From JANNXQ01 sp031425095 (GTDB lineage Bacteria > Verrucomicrobiota > Verrucomicrobiia > Chthoniobacterales > Chthoniobacteraceae), in the NCBI GenBank assembly GCA_031425095.1, contig JANPIS010000278.1, positions 1 to 25,041 of the forward strand: a stretch of DNA of 25,041 nt, written 5' to 3'. The position numbers were made by a program, and so were the translations under genes. The notes beneath the pieces were generated by a model. That model did no database searches, was not told the DNA's origin, and was given only the letters and a program-made list of their open reading frames with translations. Below are positions 14,260-21,323 of the stretch, piece after piece. The number at the start of each line of letters is the position of its first letter. The stretch's first letter is position 1.

Positions 14260-15438
14260 TCAGTTGAGGATGAGTTCCGCCTGCAAGGCGCCCGCCTTTT
14301 TCATGCTCTGGAAGATCGCCATCATGTCGCGGGTGGTGATGCCGAGGGAGTTCAGCGCCGCGGCCACCTGCTGGATCGTCGGCAGTTCAGCGACCATGGA
14401 AAAGCCGCCCTTTTGCTCGGTGGCGGTGGTCTCGGTGCCCTGCACGACGGTCGTCTGGCCGCTGTTGTTGAAGGAGTTTGGCTGACTCACGCCGAGGCTC
14501 GAGGCGATGTTGATCGTGAGCGACCCGTGGCTCACGGCGACGGTCGAGATCCGCACGTTGGAAGTGGCGATGATCGTGCCGGTGCGTTCGTTGATGACGA
14601 CGCGGGCGATGTTGTCCGGCACCACCTCGATGGCTCCGAGCGATGCGACGAAGTTCACCTCGTAGCCGCGGTATTGCTCCGGCACGCAGACGTTCACCGA
14701 AGTCGGATTTTTCGCGATTGCGGTGCCGGAGAAGACGGCATTGATCGCTTCCGCCATGCGCGCGGCGGAGGCGTAGTCGGGATTGAGCAGCAGGAGCTCC
14801 ACCGAATGATCGCGCACGATCTGTGCAGCGATCTCGCGTTCGACGATCGCGCCGCCGGTGATCGCGCCGACGGTGGGATGATTCTTCTGCACCGTCGCGC
14901 CGCCCGCGCCCCCTTCGCCGCCGAGGAACCCACCGACGGCGATCGCACCCTGCGCAACCGCATAGACCATCTCATCCGCACCGAGGAGCGGCGTCTGCAG
15001 CAGCACGCCACCCTGAATCGTCTTCGCATCGCCGATCGACGAGACCGTGACGTCGATACGGGAGCCGGGCTTGGCAAAGGCGGGAATGTCCGCGGTGACC
15101 ATGACGGCGGCGACATTGTCGGACTTGATGGTGTTGGGCGGCACATTGATGCCAAAACGCTGCAACGAATTGGCGATGCTCTGGACTGTGTATGAGAGCT
15201 TGCTGTCGCCCTTGCTCGCGAGCCCGACCACGAGACCATACCCGACGAGCTGGTTATCCCGGCCGCCTTCGACGAGGGTCACATCCTTGATTCTAGCCGC
15301 GTGGGCAGTGCAGGCGAAGAGGAGCAGGAAAGCTGGAAGCTCAAAGCTCGCAGCTCGAAACAAACGGCAGAGCAAACTTTTGAAGGGTGGGAAAAACGAA
15401 CGCTGTGCGCACGGTCCTGTTTTTTGGCTTTCTCGCAT
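14260..15438 (-). CDS. flgI: Flagellar P-ring protein FlgI
   Basis: The 392-residue product carries the FlgI body: ARIKDVTLVEGGRDNQLVGYGLVVGL at about 48-73, DVTVSSIGDAKTIQGGVLLQTPL, the NPDYASAARMAEAIN segment, RVVINERTGTIIA and a C-terminal helical TIQQVAAALNSLGITTRDMMAIFQ. FlgI polymerises in the peptidoglycan layer as the P-ring around the rod. A signal-peptide core (FELPAFLLLFACTAHA) precedes residue 48. The only ATG (15438) lies in unusual AT/purine-rich repeat-like DNA and adds an unlikely 25-30-residue leader; in-frame TTG codons at 15375 or 15363 would give a normal 22-26-residue signal peptide. The 37-bp gap to flgH is the largest up to this point of the operon. Confidence 0.93.
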   Translation of the reverse strand: MRESQKTGPCAQRSFFPPFKSLLCRLFRAASFELPAFLLLFACTAHAARIKDVTLVEGGRDNQLVGYGLVVGLASKGDSKLSYTVQSIANSLQRFGINVPPNTIKSDNVAAVMVTADIPAFAKPGSRIDVTVSSIGDAKTIQGGVLLQTPLLGADEMVYAVAQGAIAVGGFLGGEGGAGGATVQKNHPTVGAITGGAIVEREIAAQIVRDHSVELLLLNPDYASAARMAEAINAVFSGTAIAKNPTSVNVCVPEQYRGYEVNFVASLGAIEVVPDNIARVVINERTGTIIATSNVRISTVAVSHGSLTINIASSLGVSQPNSFNNSGQTTVVQGTETTATEQKGGFSMVAELPTIQQVAAALNSLGITTRDMMAIFQSMKKAGALQAELILN

Positions 15439-15478
15439 TTGGAATTTGTTTCGGATTTCGAGCTTCGCGCTTTCTTCA
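15300..15478. repeat. Compositionally distinct, repeat-like block between flgH and flgI
   Basis: Read on the reverse strand, this block has purine-rich strings such as AAGCTCGAAATCCGAAACAA and ATTCCAAATGCGAGAAAGCC, then several GAGCT/AGCTT units (GAGCTGCGAGCTTTGAGCTT). It is far more AT- and purine-rich than the surrounding genes. Strings of this type are typical of dispersed intergenic repeats in Verrucomicrobiota; that comparison is from memory. It covers the flgH-flgI gap and the flgI signal-peptide region. Confidence 0.45.
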
Positions 15479-16156
15479 AAACGGGTTGATCTTCTCGCTC
15501 AGTTTCAGCAGCCACCCTTTCTTTTGCGCCTCCGTGAGCGTGCCTTCGGAGACGATCTCGATGCGCGCGTCGGCGATGTTGCTGGAGAGCACCGTATTGT
15601 CGGCCTGCACGTCGTAGGTGCGGATGATGCCGCGCAGCGACGCAAACTGACGCTCCTTGGAAAAGCTGATCTCGCGGATGCCTTCCACGACGAGGTTGCC
15701 ATTGGGCAGCGTGTCGATCACCTGCACCGCGCAGCGCGTGGCGATGGTCTGCGAGTTTTTGATTTCGCCACCGCCCGTGTACTCGTTGCTGCCCGCGGCG
15801 GAGAGGTTGTCCACGTTCGGCACTTTGAAGTCCTTCGGCAGTTGGTTCGCGTATTTTCCCTTCAGGAGTTCCGCGGGGTACTGGATGAATTGGTTGATCA
15901 GATTCGTGGCGGTGCCCGCGATGCCCTTGGCTGATTTGTCGGTCTTCAAGCGCAGCGAATCCGACATGGAGACGGTCTCCTGCACCACGATGGTGACGAT
16001 GTCGCCGACGCGCTTGGCGCGCTTGTCGGCGAACATGCCACGCTCATCGGTGATGCCGTCTTTCCACAGCGAACCGGCGTTGATCGGAGTGGCGGAGGCG
16101 AGGCACGCCGCGACGAGCGCGAGGGACCTAGAAGAGAACCTGGACTTTGCTTTCAT
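15476..16156 (-). CDS. flgH: Flagellar L-ring protein FlgH
   Basis: The product has 226 residues. The N-terminus has a signal sequence with a possible lipobox (LVAAC, Cys18), fitting the outer-membrane lipoprotein FlgH. The mature start GSLW and the body (DKRAKRVGDIVTIVVQETVS, EYTGGGEIKNSQTIATRCAVQVIDTLPNGNLVVEGIREI, VSSNIADARIEIVSEGTL-like end) are characteristic of the family. It forms the L-ring bushing in the outer membrane, so the organism has a diderm envelope. The start overlaps the 3' end of flgA by 29 bp. A second cleavage option (INA before GSLW) cannot be excluded. Confidence 0.95.
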   Translation of the reverse strand: MKAKSRFSSRSLALVAACLASATPINAGSLWKDGITDERGMFADKRAKRVGDIVTIVVQETVSMSDSLRLKTDKSAKGIAGTATNLINQFIQYPAELLKGKYANQLPKDFKVPNVDNLSAAGSNEYTGGGEIKNSQTIATRCAVQVIDTLPNGNLVVEGIREISFSKERQFASLRGIIRTYDVQADNTVLSSNIADARIEIVSEGTLTEAQKKGWLLKLSEKINPF

Positions 16157-16913
16157 GGAGGATCTGGCCGCTGAATTCGCGACGGCTTTCGACGTTGCGG
16201 AGCTTGATGAGATCGCCGATGGCGCCGCTCTCGAGGGCGAGCGCTTTCATGGTCACCGAGAGCATGCCTTGCTGCGCGACGACCTCGACGACCTGGCCTT
16301 TGCGCACGACGGGTCGCGGGATGACGTCGCGCGTGGTAAGTGGACGCCCGGCGGGGATCGTCTGCGTGATGTCGAAAGTCGTTGGATCCGCGCTCGCCGG
16401 GATGAGCGGCGAACGTTCGCGGAGCACGTCCACCTTTTGCACACCGAGCAGCTTGCGATCGAGTTCCTGCCCGCGCTCGAGCCGCGTCGCAGCGACCCAC
16501 ACTTCCTGCGCGAGCTGCGCGCGGAGCGGGAGCTGCCACTCGCCGAGCACGGTGCCGCCGGAGCTGGCTTTCGCGCGGATGAAAAACGCGCCGCTGACTC
16601 CGCCGACGGGCAGCTCGGTGACGGCGACGAAGAGATCTTCGGCCGGCATGCGCACGGGCTCCCAATTGCGGGCGAGTGTGAGTTTGAGTTCGCCGGTGAC
16701 GGCGAAGCGCGTGGCCAGCTCGCGCTCGAGCTCGGCGATAAGACGATCGGCTGTGAGCAGCGGAGCAGTGGGCGTGACGGCGACGGGGTTGATCGGCCTG
16801 GCGAGCGCGGCTCCGCTCGAGGTCGAGGCGACGATCGGAGCGAGCAGGGAGTCGAGCTGCGCGCGCGCCGAGCCCGTGAGCGCGACGGCGAGAATGAGGA
16901 GCGCGGTTTTCAT
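16128..16913 (-). CDS. flgA: Flagellar P-ring chaperone FlgA
   Basis: The 261-residue product has a clear signal peptide (MKTALLILAVALTGSARA). The C-terminal 130 residues form the SAF/FlgA domain: VWVAATRLERGQELDRKLLGVQKVDVLRE, TIPAGRPLTTRDVIPRPVVRKGQVVEVVAQQGMLSVTMKALALESG, and the closing NVESRREFSGQIL. FlgA is the periplasmic chaperone needed to assemble FlgI into the P-ring. Its ATG overlaps the flgG stop by 4 bp and its end overlaps flgH by 29 bp. The N-terminal 100 residues are less conserved, as usual. Confidence 0.93.
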   Translation of the reverse strand: MKTALLILAVALTGSARAQLDSLLAPIVASTSSGAALARPINPVAVTPTAPLLTADRLIAELERELATRFAVTGELKLTLARNWEPVRMPAEDLFVAVTELPVGGVSGAFFIRAKASSGGTVLGEWQLPLRAQLAQEVWVAATRLERGQELDRKLLGVQKVDVLRERSPLIPASADPTTFDITQTIPAGRPLTTRDVIPRPVVRKGQVVEVVAQQGMLSVTMKALALESGAIGDLIKLRNVESRREFSGQILHESKVQVLF

Positions 16914-17692
16914 CGCTTGAGCTGGGCGATCTGGCCGAGCATTTCGTCGGAGGTCTGGATGCTCTTTGAGTTCACCTCGTAGGCGCGCTGCGCCTGGATC
17001 ATGTTCACCATCTCTTCGATGACGCTTACGTTCGAAGTTTCGAGGAAGCCCTGAAGCAATGAGCCGAAGCCGTTCTCCGCGGGATTGCCGAGCTCGGCGG
17101 TGCCGCTCGCGGGCGTCTCTTCGTAGATGTTTCCACCGGCGCTGCGCAGGCCCGCCGAGTTCGCGAAGCGCGCGAGTTGCACGCGGAAGTTTTGTGAACC
17201 ACCGGGGCTTTCGATCGTGGCCTCGCCATTCGCGGCGAAGGACACCGCCGTCGCTCCGGCGGGGATCGGCTGGAAGCCGCTCAGGACAATGAGGCCATCG
17301 CTGGTGATCACACGGCCCTGGCCATCGACCTTCAGCGCGCCGTCGCGGGTATAGCCGAAGGTGCCATCGGCCCGCTGCACTTGGAGGAAACCTTCACCCT
17401 GGATGGCGACATCGAATTTTTCTCCGGTCTGCTTGAGCTGCCCCTGGCTGAAGACTTTCGCGGTCGAGACGACGCGCGCACCGTTGCCCATCTCGATGCC
17501 GGTCGGGACGACATTGCCGCCGCCGGCCTCGGCCCCCACCGCTCGTGGACGTTGGTAGATGAGATCCTGAAACTCGATTTTGCTCCGCTTGAAGCCGGTG
17601 GTGTTCGCGTTCGCGAGGTTGTTCGCGATCGTGTTCAGGTTCTGCTGCTGCACGTCCATGCCGGAGGCGCCGGAGTAGAGGGATTGGATCAT
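16910..17692 (-). CDS. flgG: Flagellar distal rod protein FlgG
   Basis: The 260-residue product is textbook FlgG: MIQSLYSGASGMDVQQQNLNTIANNLANANTTGFKRSKIEFQDLIYQ at the N-terminus (the QQQNLNTIANNLAN axial-protein motif and the DLIYQ FlgG-specific loop), QGEGFLQVQ in the middle, and the C-terminal SNVSVIEEMVNMIQAQRAYEVNSKSIQTSDEMLGQIAQL. It forms the distal rod of the basal body. Length is exactly that expected. It follows flgF by 18 bp and overlaps flgA by 4 bp. Confidence 0.97.
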   Translation of the reverse strand: MIQSLYSGASGMDVQQQNLNTIANNLANANTTGFKRSKIEFQDLIYQRPRAVGAEAGGGNVVPTGIEMGNGARVVSTAKVFSQGQLKQTGEKFDVAIQGEGFLQVQRADGTFGYTRDGALKVDGQGRVITSDGLIVLSGFQPIPAGATAVSFAANGEATIESPGGSQNFRVQLARFANSAGLRSAGGNIYEETPASGTAELGNPAENGFGSLLQGFLETSNVSVIEEMVNMIQAQRAYEVNSKSIQTSDEMLGQIAQLKR

Positions 17693-17710
17693 AAGGTGAG
17701 AGTGCTGGGA

Positions 17711-18460
17711 TTAATTGGGCGGATTGCCGAGGGACTGGATGGCTTTGCCGACATTCTCGTCATGGGTCTGGATGACGCGCTGGCTGGCCTCGTAGGCGCG
17801 TGACACGGAGATGAGATTCACCATCTCCTGGAGGCCGACGACGTTGCTCCCCTCGAGCGCGCCGGTGACGATCTTGGGCCGCTCGATCGGAGTCGGCGCC
17901 GTGCCGTCGCCCGGGGCGAGGAGGCCGTCGCCAATGCGGCGCACCTTCGACGGATCGGCAAAATCCACGAGCCCGATGCGGCCCACGACCTGATCGCCTT
18001 GCACGATCGCGCCGTCGGCATTGATGGAAACTCGGCCGCCTTCCGGGCGAAGCGTGATCGGCCCGCCGTCGCCGAGCACCGGGAAGCCGAGCTTGTTGAC
18101 CAGAGTGCGCTCGGAGTTCACGTGAAACTCGCCATCGCGGGTGTAGCCCGTGGTTCCATCCGGCCGCTGCACTTGGAAAAAGCCCGGGCCTTCGACCGCG
18201 AAGTCGAACTCCGCACCCGTCGTGCGGAGCTGGCCGTTCTGCATGTTGATCCGTGAGACGGCGCGCGGCATCACGCTCTCCGAGGTCTTGTCCGTGCGAT
18301 CACTTCCGCCCCCGATGGTGCCACCAAGAACGGAGGCGAACGTGGCTTCGGTTTTCTTGAATCCCGGCACGGAGGAGGCAGCGAGGTTTTCGGAAATGAT
18401 GCCCTGCCAGCGCTCGAGCGCGGCGAGAGAGGCTGCACCTTGATAAATACCGATGTTCAT
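17711..18460 (-). CDS. flgF: Flagellar proximal rod protein FlgF
   Basis: The 249-residue product is a FlgF/FlgG-type rod protein: MNIGIYQGAASLAALERWQGIISENLAASSVPGFKK, a central VEGPGFFQVQRPDGTTGYTRDGEF and a C-terminal GLQEMVNLISVSRAYEASQRVIQTHDENVGKAIQSLG. It is more divergent than the neighbouring FlgG and precedes it, so FlgF is the natural call. It is the first gene of the flgF-G-A-H-I-J-N-K-L operon. A sigma-54-like element ends 16 bp before its ATG. flgB, flgC, fliE and hook genes are absent from this window. Confidence 0.93.
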   Translation of the reverse strand: MNIGIYQGAASLAALERWQGIISENLAASSVPGFKKTEATFASVLGGTIGGGSDRTDKTSESVMPRAVSRINMQNGQLRTTGAEFDFAVEGPGFFQVQRPDGTTGYTRDGEFHVNSERTLVNKLGFPVLGDGGPITLRPEGGRVSINADGAIVQGDQVVGRIGLVDFADPSKVRRIGDGLLAPGDGTAPTPIERPKIVTGALEGSNVVGLQEMVNLISVSRAYEASQRVIQTHDENVGKAIQSLGNPPN

Positions 18461-18475
18461 TACCGGCGCCTGCCT

Positions 18476-18491
18476 AGCACCGCTTATGCCA
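18476..18491 (-). promoter_or_regulatory. Putative sigma-54 (-24/-12) promoter of the flgF-flgL operon
   Basis: On the reverse strand TGGCATAAGCGGTGCT matches about 9 of 12 consensus positions with exact GG-N10-GC spacing. The predicted transcription start near 18465 leaves only about 5 nt before the flgF ATG at 18460. Activation would be expected from the NtrC/FlrC-type regulator at 2503-3921. Confidence 0.6.
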
Positions 18492-18542
18492 TTGCGTTCC
18501 CCGCCCCTTGAGTGTCACTGCGATACTGTATGTACGCACGCG

Positions 18543-18595
18543 TGCAGAGCGGCATATTTTTCCCGGTAAACTGTGCCTACCTGCACAAATAGAGC
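18543..18595. repeat. Dispersed intergenic repeat, copy A
   Basis: This segment aligns with 24861-24912 at about 41 of 52 positions with one gap. Shared blocks include TGCAGA, CGGCA, ATTT, CCGG, AAA, TGT and CTGCACAAA followed by GAGC. It lies about 50-105 bp upstream of the -24 element of the flgF promoter. Confidence 0.6.
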
Positions 18596-18825
18596 CCTTC
18601 TGTGAAACAGTGGGGCGCGCCCCGCGGCTCAGAGCGGAGTTCACGGAACCACGACCGCCGCGTCCGGTCGGCGATCAACATCTAGGGAAAAAGACGCAGT
18701 GAAGGGCGGATTCTTCCTACCCCGCGCTGGCGAAGAAATCGGCCGGAAGTACGCCGCTCCGCCCACCGCATTGGGCTACTTACCGACGGCTTGGCGCGCA
18801 GCGCGCATCGGTGCAATTGCAAGGT

Positions 18826-19800
18826 TTACCGCTCCAAGAATGATTGGAGGTCTTTGGTAAATTTGACCGGATTTTTGAACATCAAAAAGTGATCGCCCTG
18901 CTCTCCCTTCGTGTAAATGTAGAGCGTTGCTTTTGGGATCACGGACGCCATCCATCGCTGGCTCGGTAGGTTATTGCTGTATTCGCCGGAGAAGATGGTG
19001 GCGGGAATGTTGATCTTGGTGCGGATTACATCGCGCCAGTCGTTGACGGCATGATCGAAGAGCACCAAGGCCAGATGCTTTGGATCGTTCTTGATGAACT
19101 CGCTGGCGAAACCTTCGGAGTTCACGAAGTAGGGAGAGTCCTTCGCCATGAAACGTTCCATCGGCTTCATATCCACGATGAGACTATTGGTCGGCGCGCC
19201 AGCCGTGAAGGCGGCGATCATACGCTCGGGCGAAGTAGTCATGCCGCCCGCTTCGAGCCGCTCCTGTTCGGACCAATCCGCGTGACTGTAAATCGAAATC
19301 GGCTCGTCGATAAACACCGCTTTGCGAATGCCCTTCGTGCCGAACAGATCGATGTAGCTCCACAGCACCGCGGCACCCATCGACCAGCCGCAATAATCGG
19401 CCGACTTCACGCCGAGGTGGTCGGCGAACTCTTTGAGATCCACGGAAAAACGGGAGATGCGCGTCCCAAACTCAACCCGCTGAGAAAGCCCCTGATTGCG
19501 CGGGTCGAGAACATACACATGATCATGCCTGCTCAGAAGGAACATCACATTGACATACTCGGCTCCGTTCGCTGACCAGCCGGGAATGAAGATGAGCGGC
19601 TTACCTTCACCAGCCTCCCAATAGCTGAGCTTCACTCCGTCGCTCGTGTTGAAGGAATTGATCTCCAGTCCTTTGAAATCAGAGAGCTTCGCTGGGAACC
19701 CCTCGATCTTCTTGGGGAACTCGTAGTCCTTGCCGAGCACCTCCACCGCGGGGCGGCCAAGGCGTTGTGCAAGGAAAGGAGGATAGCTGTTAGGGTGCAA
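18826..19800 (-). CDS. Alpha/beta hydrolase, probably with a frameshifted signal peptide
   Basis: The 324-residue frame encodes an alpha/beta-hydrolase: DGVKLSYWEAGEGKPLIFIPGWSANGAEY (strand 3 and oxyanion loop), YVLDPRNQGLS, nucleophile elbow GWSMG with Ser140, and the late histidine in EQGDHFLMF. Substrate unknown; likely an esterase or lactonase-type enzyme. The in-frame ATG at 19800 gives no signal peptide. An ATG at 19826 in the neighbouring frame encodes a perfect one (MTNSIRQVLCTLTAILLS then LHNALAAP), ending where this frame continues with AVEVLGKDYEFP. A single-base indel near the CCCC run at about 19752-19757 would join them. 19826 is also 22 bp from the upstream gene, like every other gap in this operon. 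Last gene of the doxX operon. Confidence 0.85.
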   Translation of the reverse strand: MHPNSYPPFLAQRLGRPAVEVLGKDYEFPKKIEGFPAKLSDFKGLEINSFNTSDGVKLSYWEAGEGKPLIFIPGWSANGAEYVNVMFLLSRHDHVYVLDPRNQGLSQRVEFGTRISRFSVDLKEFADHLGVKSADYCGWSMGAAVLWSYIDLFGTKGIRKAVFIDEPISIYSHADWSEQERLEAGGMTTSPERMIAAFTAGAPTNSLIVDMKPMERFMAKDSPYFVNSEGFASEFIKNDPKHLALVLFDHAVNDWRDVIRTKINIPATIFSGEYSNNLPSQRWMASVIPKATLYIYTKGEQGDHFLMFKNPVKFTKDLQSFLER

Positions 19801-19848
19801 AGGACTTGGCGAATACTGTTTGTCATAACGGTTTTCTATTACCGGGGA

Positions 19849-20925
19849 TCATCCTTCGGCCTGTTCTCCGAGTTGTCTGGCTAGGGCGATCAGCTCCGCG
19901 GCATTTTCGAGACCGTCGGGGAATCGCTGTGGAATTCCCGAGAGTCCTACCTGCGCTCCGACGAGTGCTTCGGAGAGGATCGCGCGGGCCTGGTTCTGAC
20001 CTCCACCATTGATAGCGTGAAGCACCGCCTGCTCGAAGTCATCGGAGAAGCGTGCCGCAAGATAGTAGGCAGCCGGGAGCTGGTGATAGATCGCGCAGAG
20101 CATTCCGTAGACGATGGAGACTTTCCACGCCGGCTCGATGCGGATGCCGGGATCGAGGGCGGCTTCGGCCATGTAGGAAGGCGTCAGCAGGGCATCCGGT
20201 GAGGAAAAGCGGCCCACGCGCGGTGGGTCGGGATCGCCGGGTTTTGGAGGGCCGAGTTTGTCGCTCGTAACGGCATGAAATGGCAGTTCGCCTTGTTTCA
20301 CGAGGTCCATGAGTTTGTCGGAAATGGCGGCATCGAGTTTCTCGCCCTGCACGAGTAGCGCCAGCACGGAGGCATACGCTGTGGTCATTGCCACGATCGC
20401 TTCATCCGCTTGGGTGAGCAGGCAGTTCGCGCTGACGGTTTGCGCGACTTTGGCGGGCGTGTTCGCATAGCGCGCCGCGAGCACCAATCCGCGCTCGGCG
20501 GCTTCGGTGGTATCGGCATGGCCGCCGGTTTCTTTCCATGAACTTTCTTGCTCCACGCGCCGCCGCCAGGCTTCGCGAATCGACTGGCTCGTGTATCCGC
20601 CGGGTCCACTCATCGGCGTTCCGTCGAGCTGCGGAAAGAGTTCCTCTTCGAGGCGGCGGCAAAAATCCGCCTCGTCGTAGGCGCTCTTTTCGACAACGGA
20701 GCGCAGCAGCATCGTCGTGATGAGGCCGGCCTGGGAAAGCTGCCCCGCCTTGAGGCCCGCGTGGTAGCGATGCGGCTTCGGATCGGTGTAACCGGTAATC
20801 CAAGTGCCATAGTCGCGGTGCATTTCATCGAGGTCGTAATACCAGTGCGGGCCGACGCCGAGAGCTTCGCCGATCAACGCACCCATCACGGCACCCGCCG
20901 CACGATCATTCAGCTTTGGTTTCAT
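19849..20925 (-). CDS. ADP-ribosylglycohydrolase-family protein (atypical)
   Basis: The product has 358 residues, with the family opening DRAAGAVMGALIGEALGVGPHWYYDLDEMHRDYG, an all-helical body including SVLALLVQGE and AWKVSIVYGMLCAIYHQLPAAYYLAARFSDDFEQAVLHAINGGGQNQARAILSEALVGAQ. Family enzymes remove ADP-ribose from proteins or nucleotides using Mg ions held by aspartates. Here the usual GDALG aspartate is Glu (GEALG) and the C-terminal G-G-D region reads GGGQNQ, so key metal ligands appear changed. It may be catalytically altered. The start is ATG 20925 (MKPKLNDRAAG); a Met 13 codons upstream would overlap the previous gene. It lies 19 bp after the monooxygenase-like gene. Confidence 0.85.
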   Translation of the reverse strand: MKPKLNDRAAGAVMGALIGEALGVGPHWYYDLDEMHRDYGTWITGYTDPKPHRYHAGLKAGQLSQAGLITTMLLRSVVEKSAYDEADFCRRLEEELFPQLDGTPMSGPGGYTSQSIREAWRRRVEQESSWKETGGHADTTEAAERGLVLAARYANTPAKVAQTVSANCLLTQADEAIVAMTTAYASVLALLVQGEKLDAAISDKLMDLVKQGELPFHAVTSDKLGPPKPGDPDPPRVGRFSSPDALLTPSYMAEAALDPGIRIEPAWKVSIVYGMLCAIYHQLPAAYYLAARFSDDFEQAVLHAINGGGQNQARAILSEALVGAQVGLSGIPQRFPDGLENAAELIALARQLGEQAEG

Positions 20926-20944
20926 AGGGTTGATATTATGCCGT

Positions 20945-21298
20945 TTACCGCGAGAAACCGGCAAACGGCGTCAGATATTCGGCGCCGAAGCCATCGAGCT
21001 TGGCGCGGATCTCAGGCGTGGGATCGCCGTAAACGAACAGCTTCTTGATCGTCGCCAATTTCAGGAATCGCTCCGCGAAGGGCGCGAAGGTCTGCTCGAC
21101 ATGCGGCAGCAGGCCCTGCGTGCGATACCGCTCGATGATATGCACGACGGTGCGGTCGGCGTTCACGAGATATTCGTAGATCATCGTGTCGGGTTCCTCG
21201 CGCGTCGCCGCGACGATGGGCTGGATCAGTTTTTCAAACGCGTCGAAGTCCGACGGGGCAATAGCGAGGTGATAGATGGAATAGATTTCGTTTTGCAT
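20945..21298 (-). CDS. ABM/YgiN-type (quinol) monooxygenase-like protein
   Basis: The 117-residue product has the small dimeric alpha+beta-barrel pattern of antibiotic-biosynthesis-monooxygenase-like proteins: a first strand EIYSIYHLAIAP, helix DFDAFEKLIQPIVAATREEPDTMIYEYLVN, strand TVVHIIERYRTQGLLPHVEQTFAPFAERFL and a C-terminal VYGDPTPEIRAKLDGFG. Members oxidise quinols without cofactor or have no known activity. There is no signal peptide, so it is cytoplasmic. It sits 25 bp after the VOC gene and 19 bp before the ARH-like gene; with a dioxygenase-like neighbour and a LysR regulator, aromatic or quinone metabolism or stress is plausible. Confidence 0.82.
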   Translation of the reverse strand: MQNEIYSIYHLAIAPSDFDAFEKLIQPIVAATREEPDTMIYEYLVNADRTVVHIIERYRTQGLLPHVEQTFAPFAERFLKLATIKKLFVYGDPTPEIRAKLDGFGAEYLTPFAGFSR

Positions 21299-21323
21299 AT
21301 TCTCTAGTTGGACAAGTGTGGAT

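Larger units (their letters stand above)
18461..18825. other. 365-bp intergenic region upstream of flgF
   Basis: It holds the sigma-54-like flgF promoter (18476-18491), a roughly 53-bp dispersed repeat (18543-18595) and, near the alpha/beta hydrolase stop, the palindromes GCGCGCAGCGCGC and TGCAATTGCA at about 18798-18820, with no U-tract. No ORF in the remaining part (18600-18790) looks coding. Confidence 0.6.

Noticed and set aside
18798..18811. GCGCGC palindrome as terminator of the alpha/beta hydrolase operon
   Set aside because: One-base loop and no U-tract on either strand; more likely compositional.
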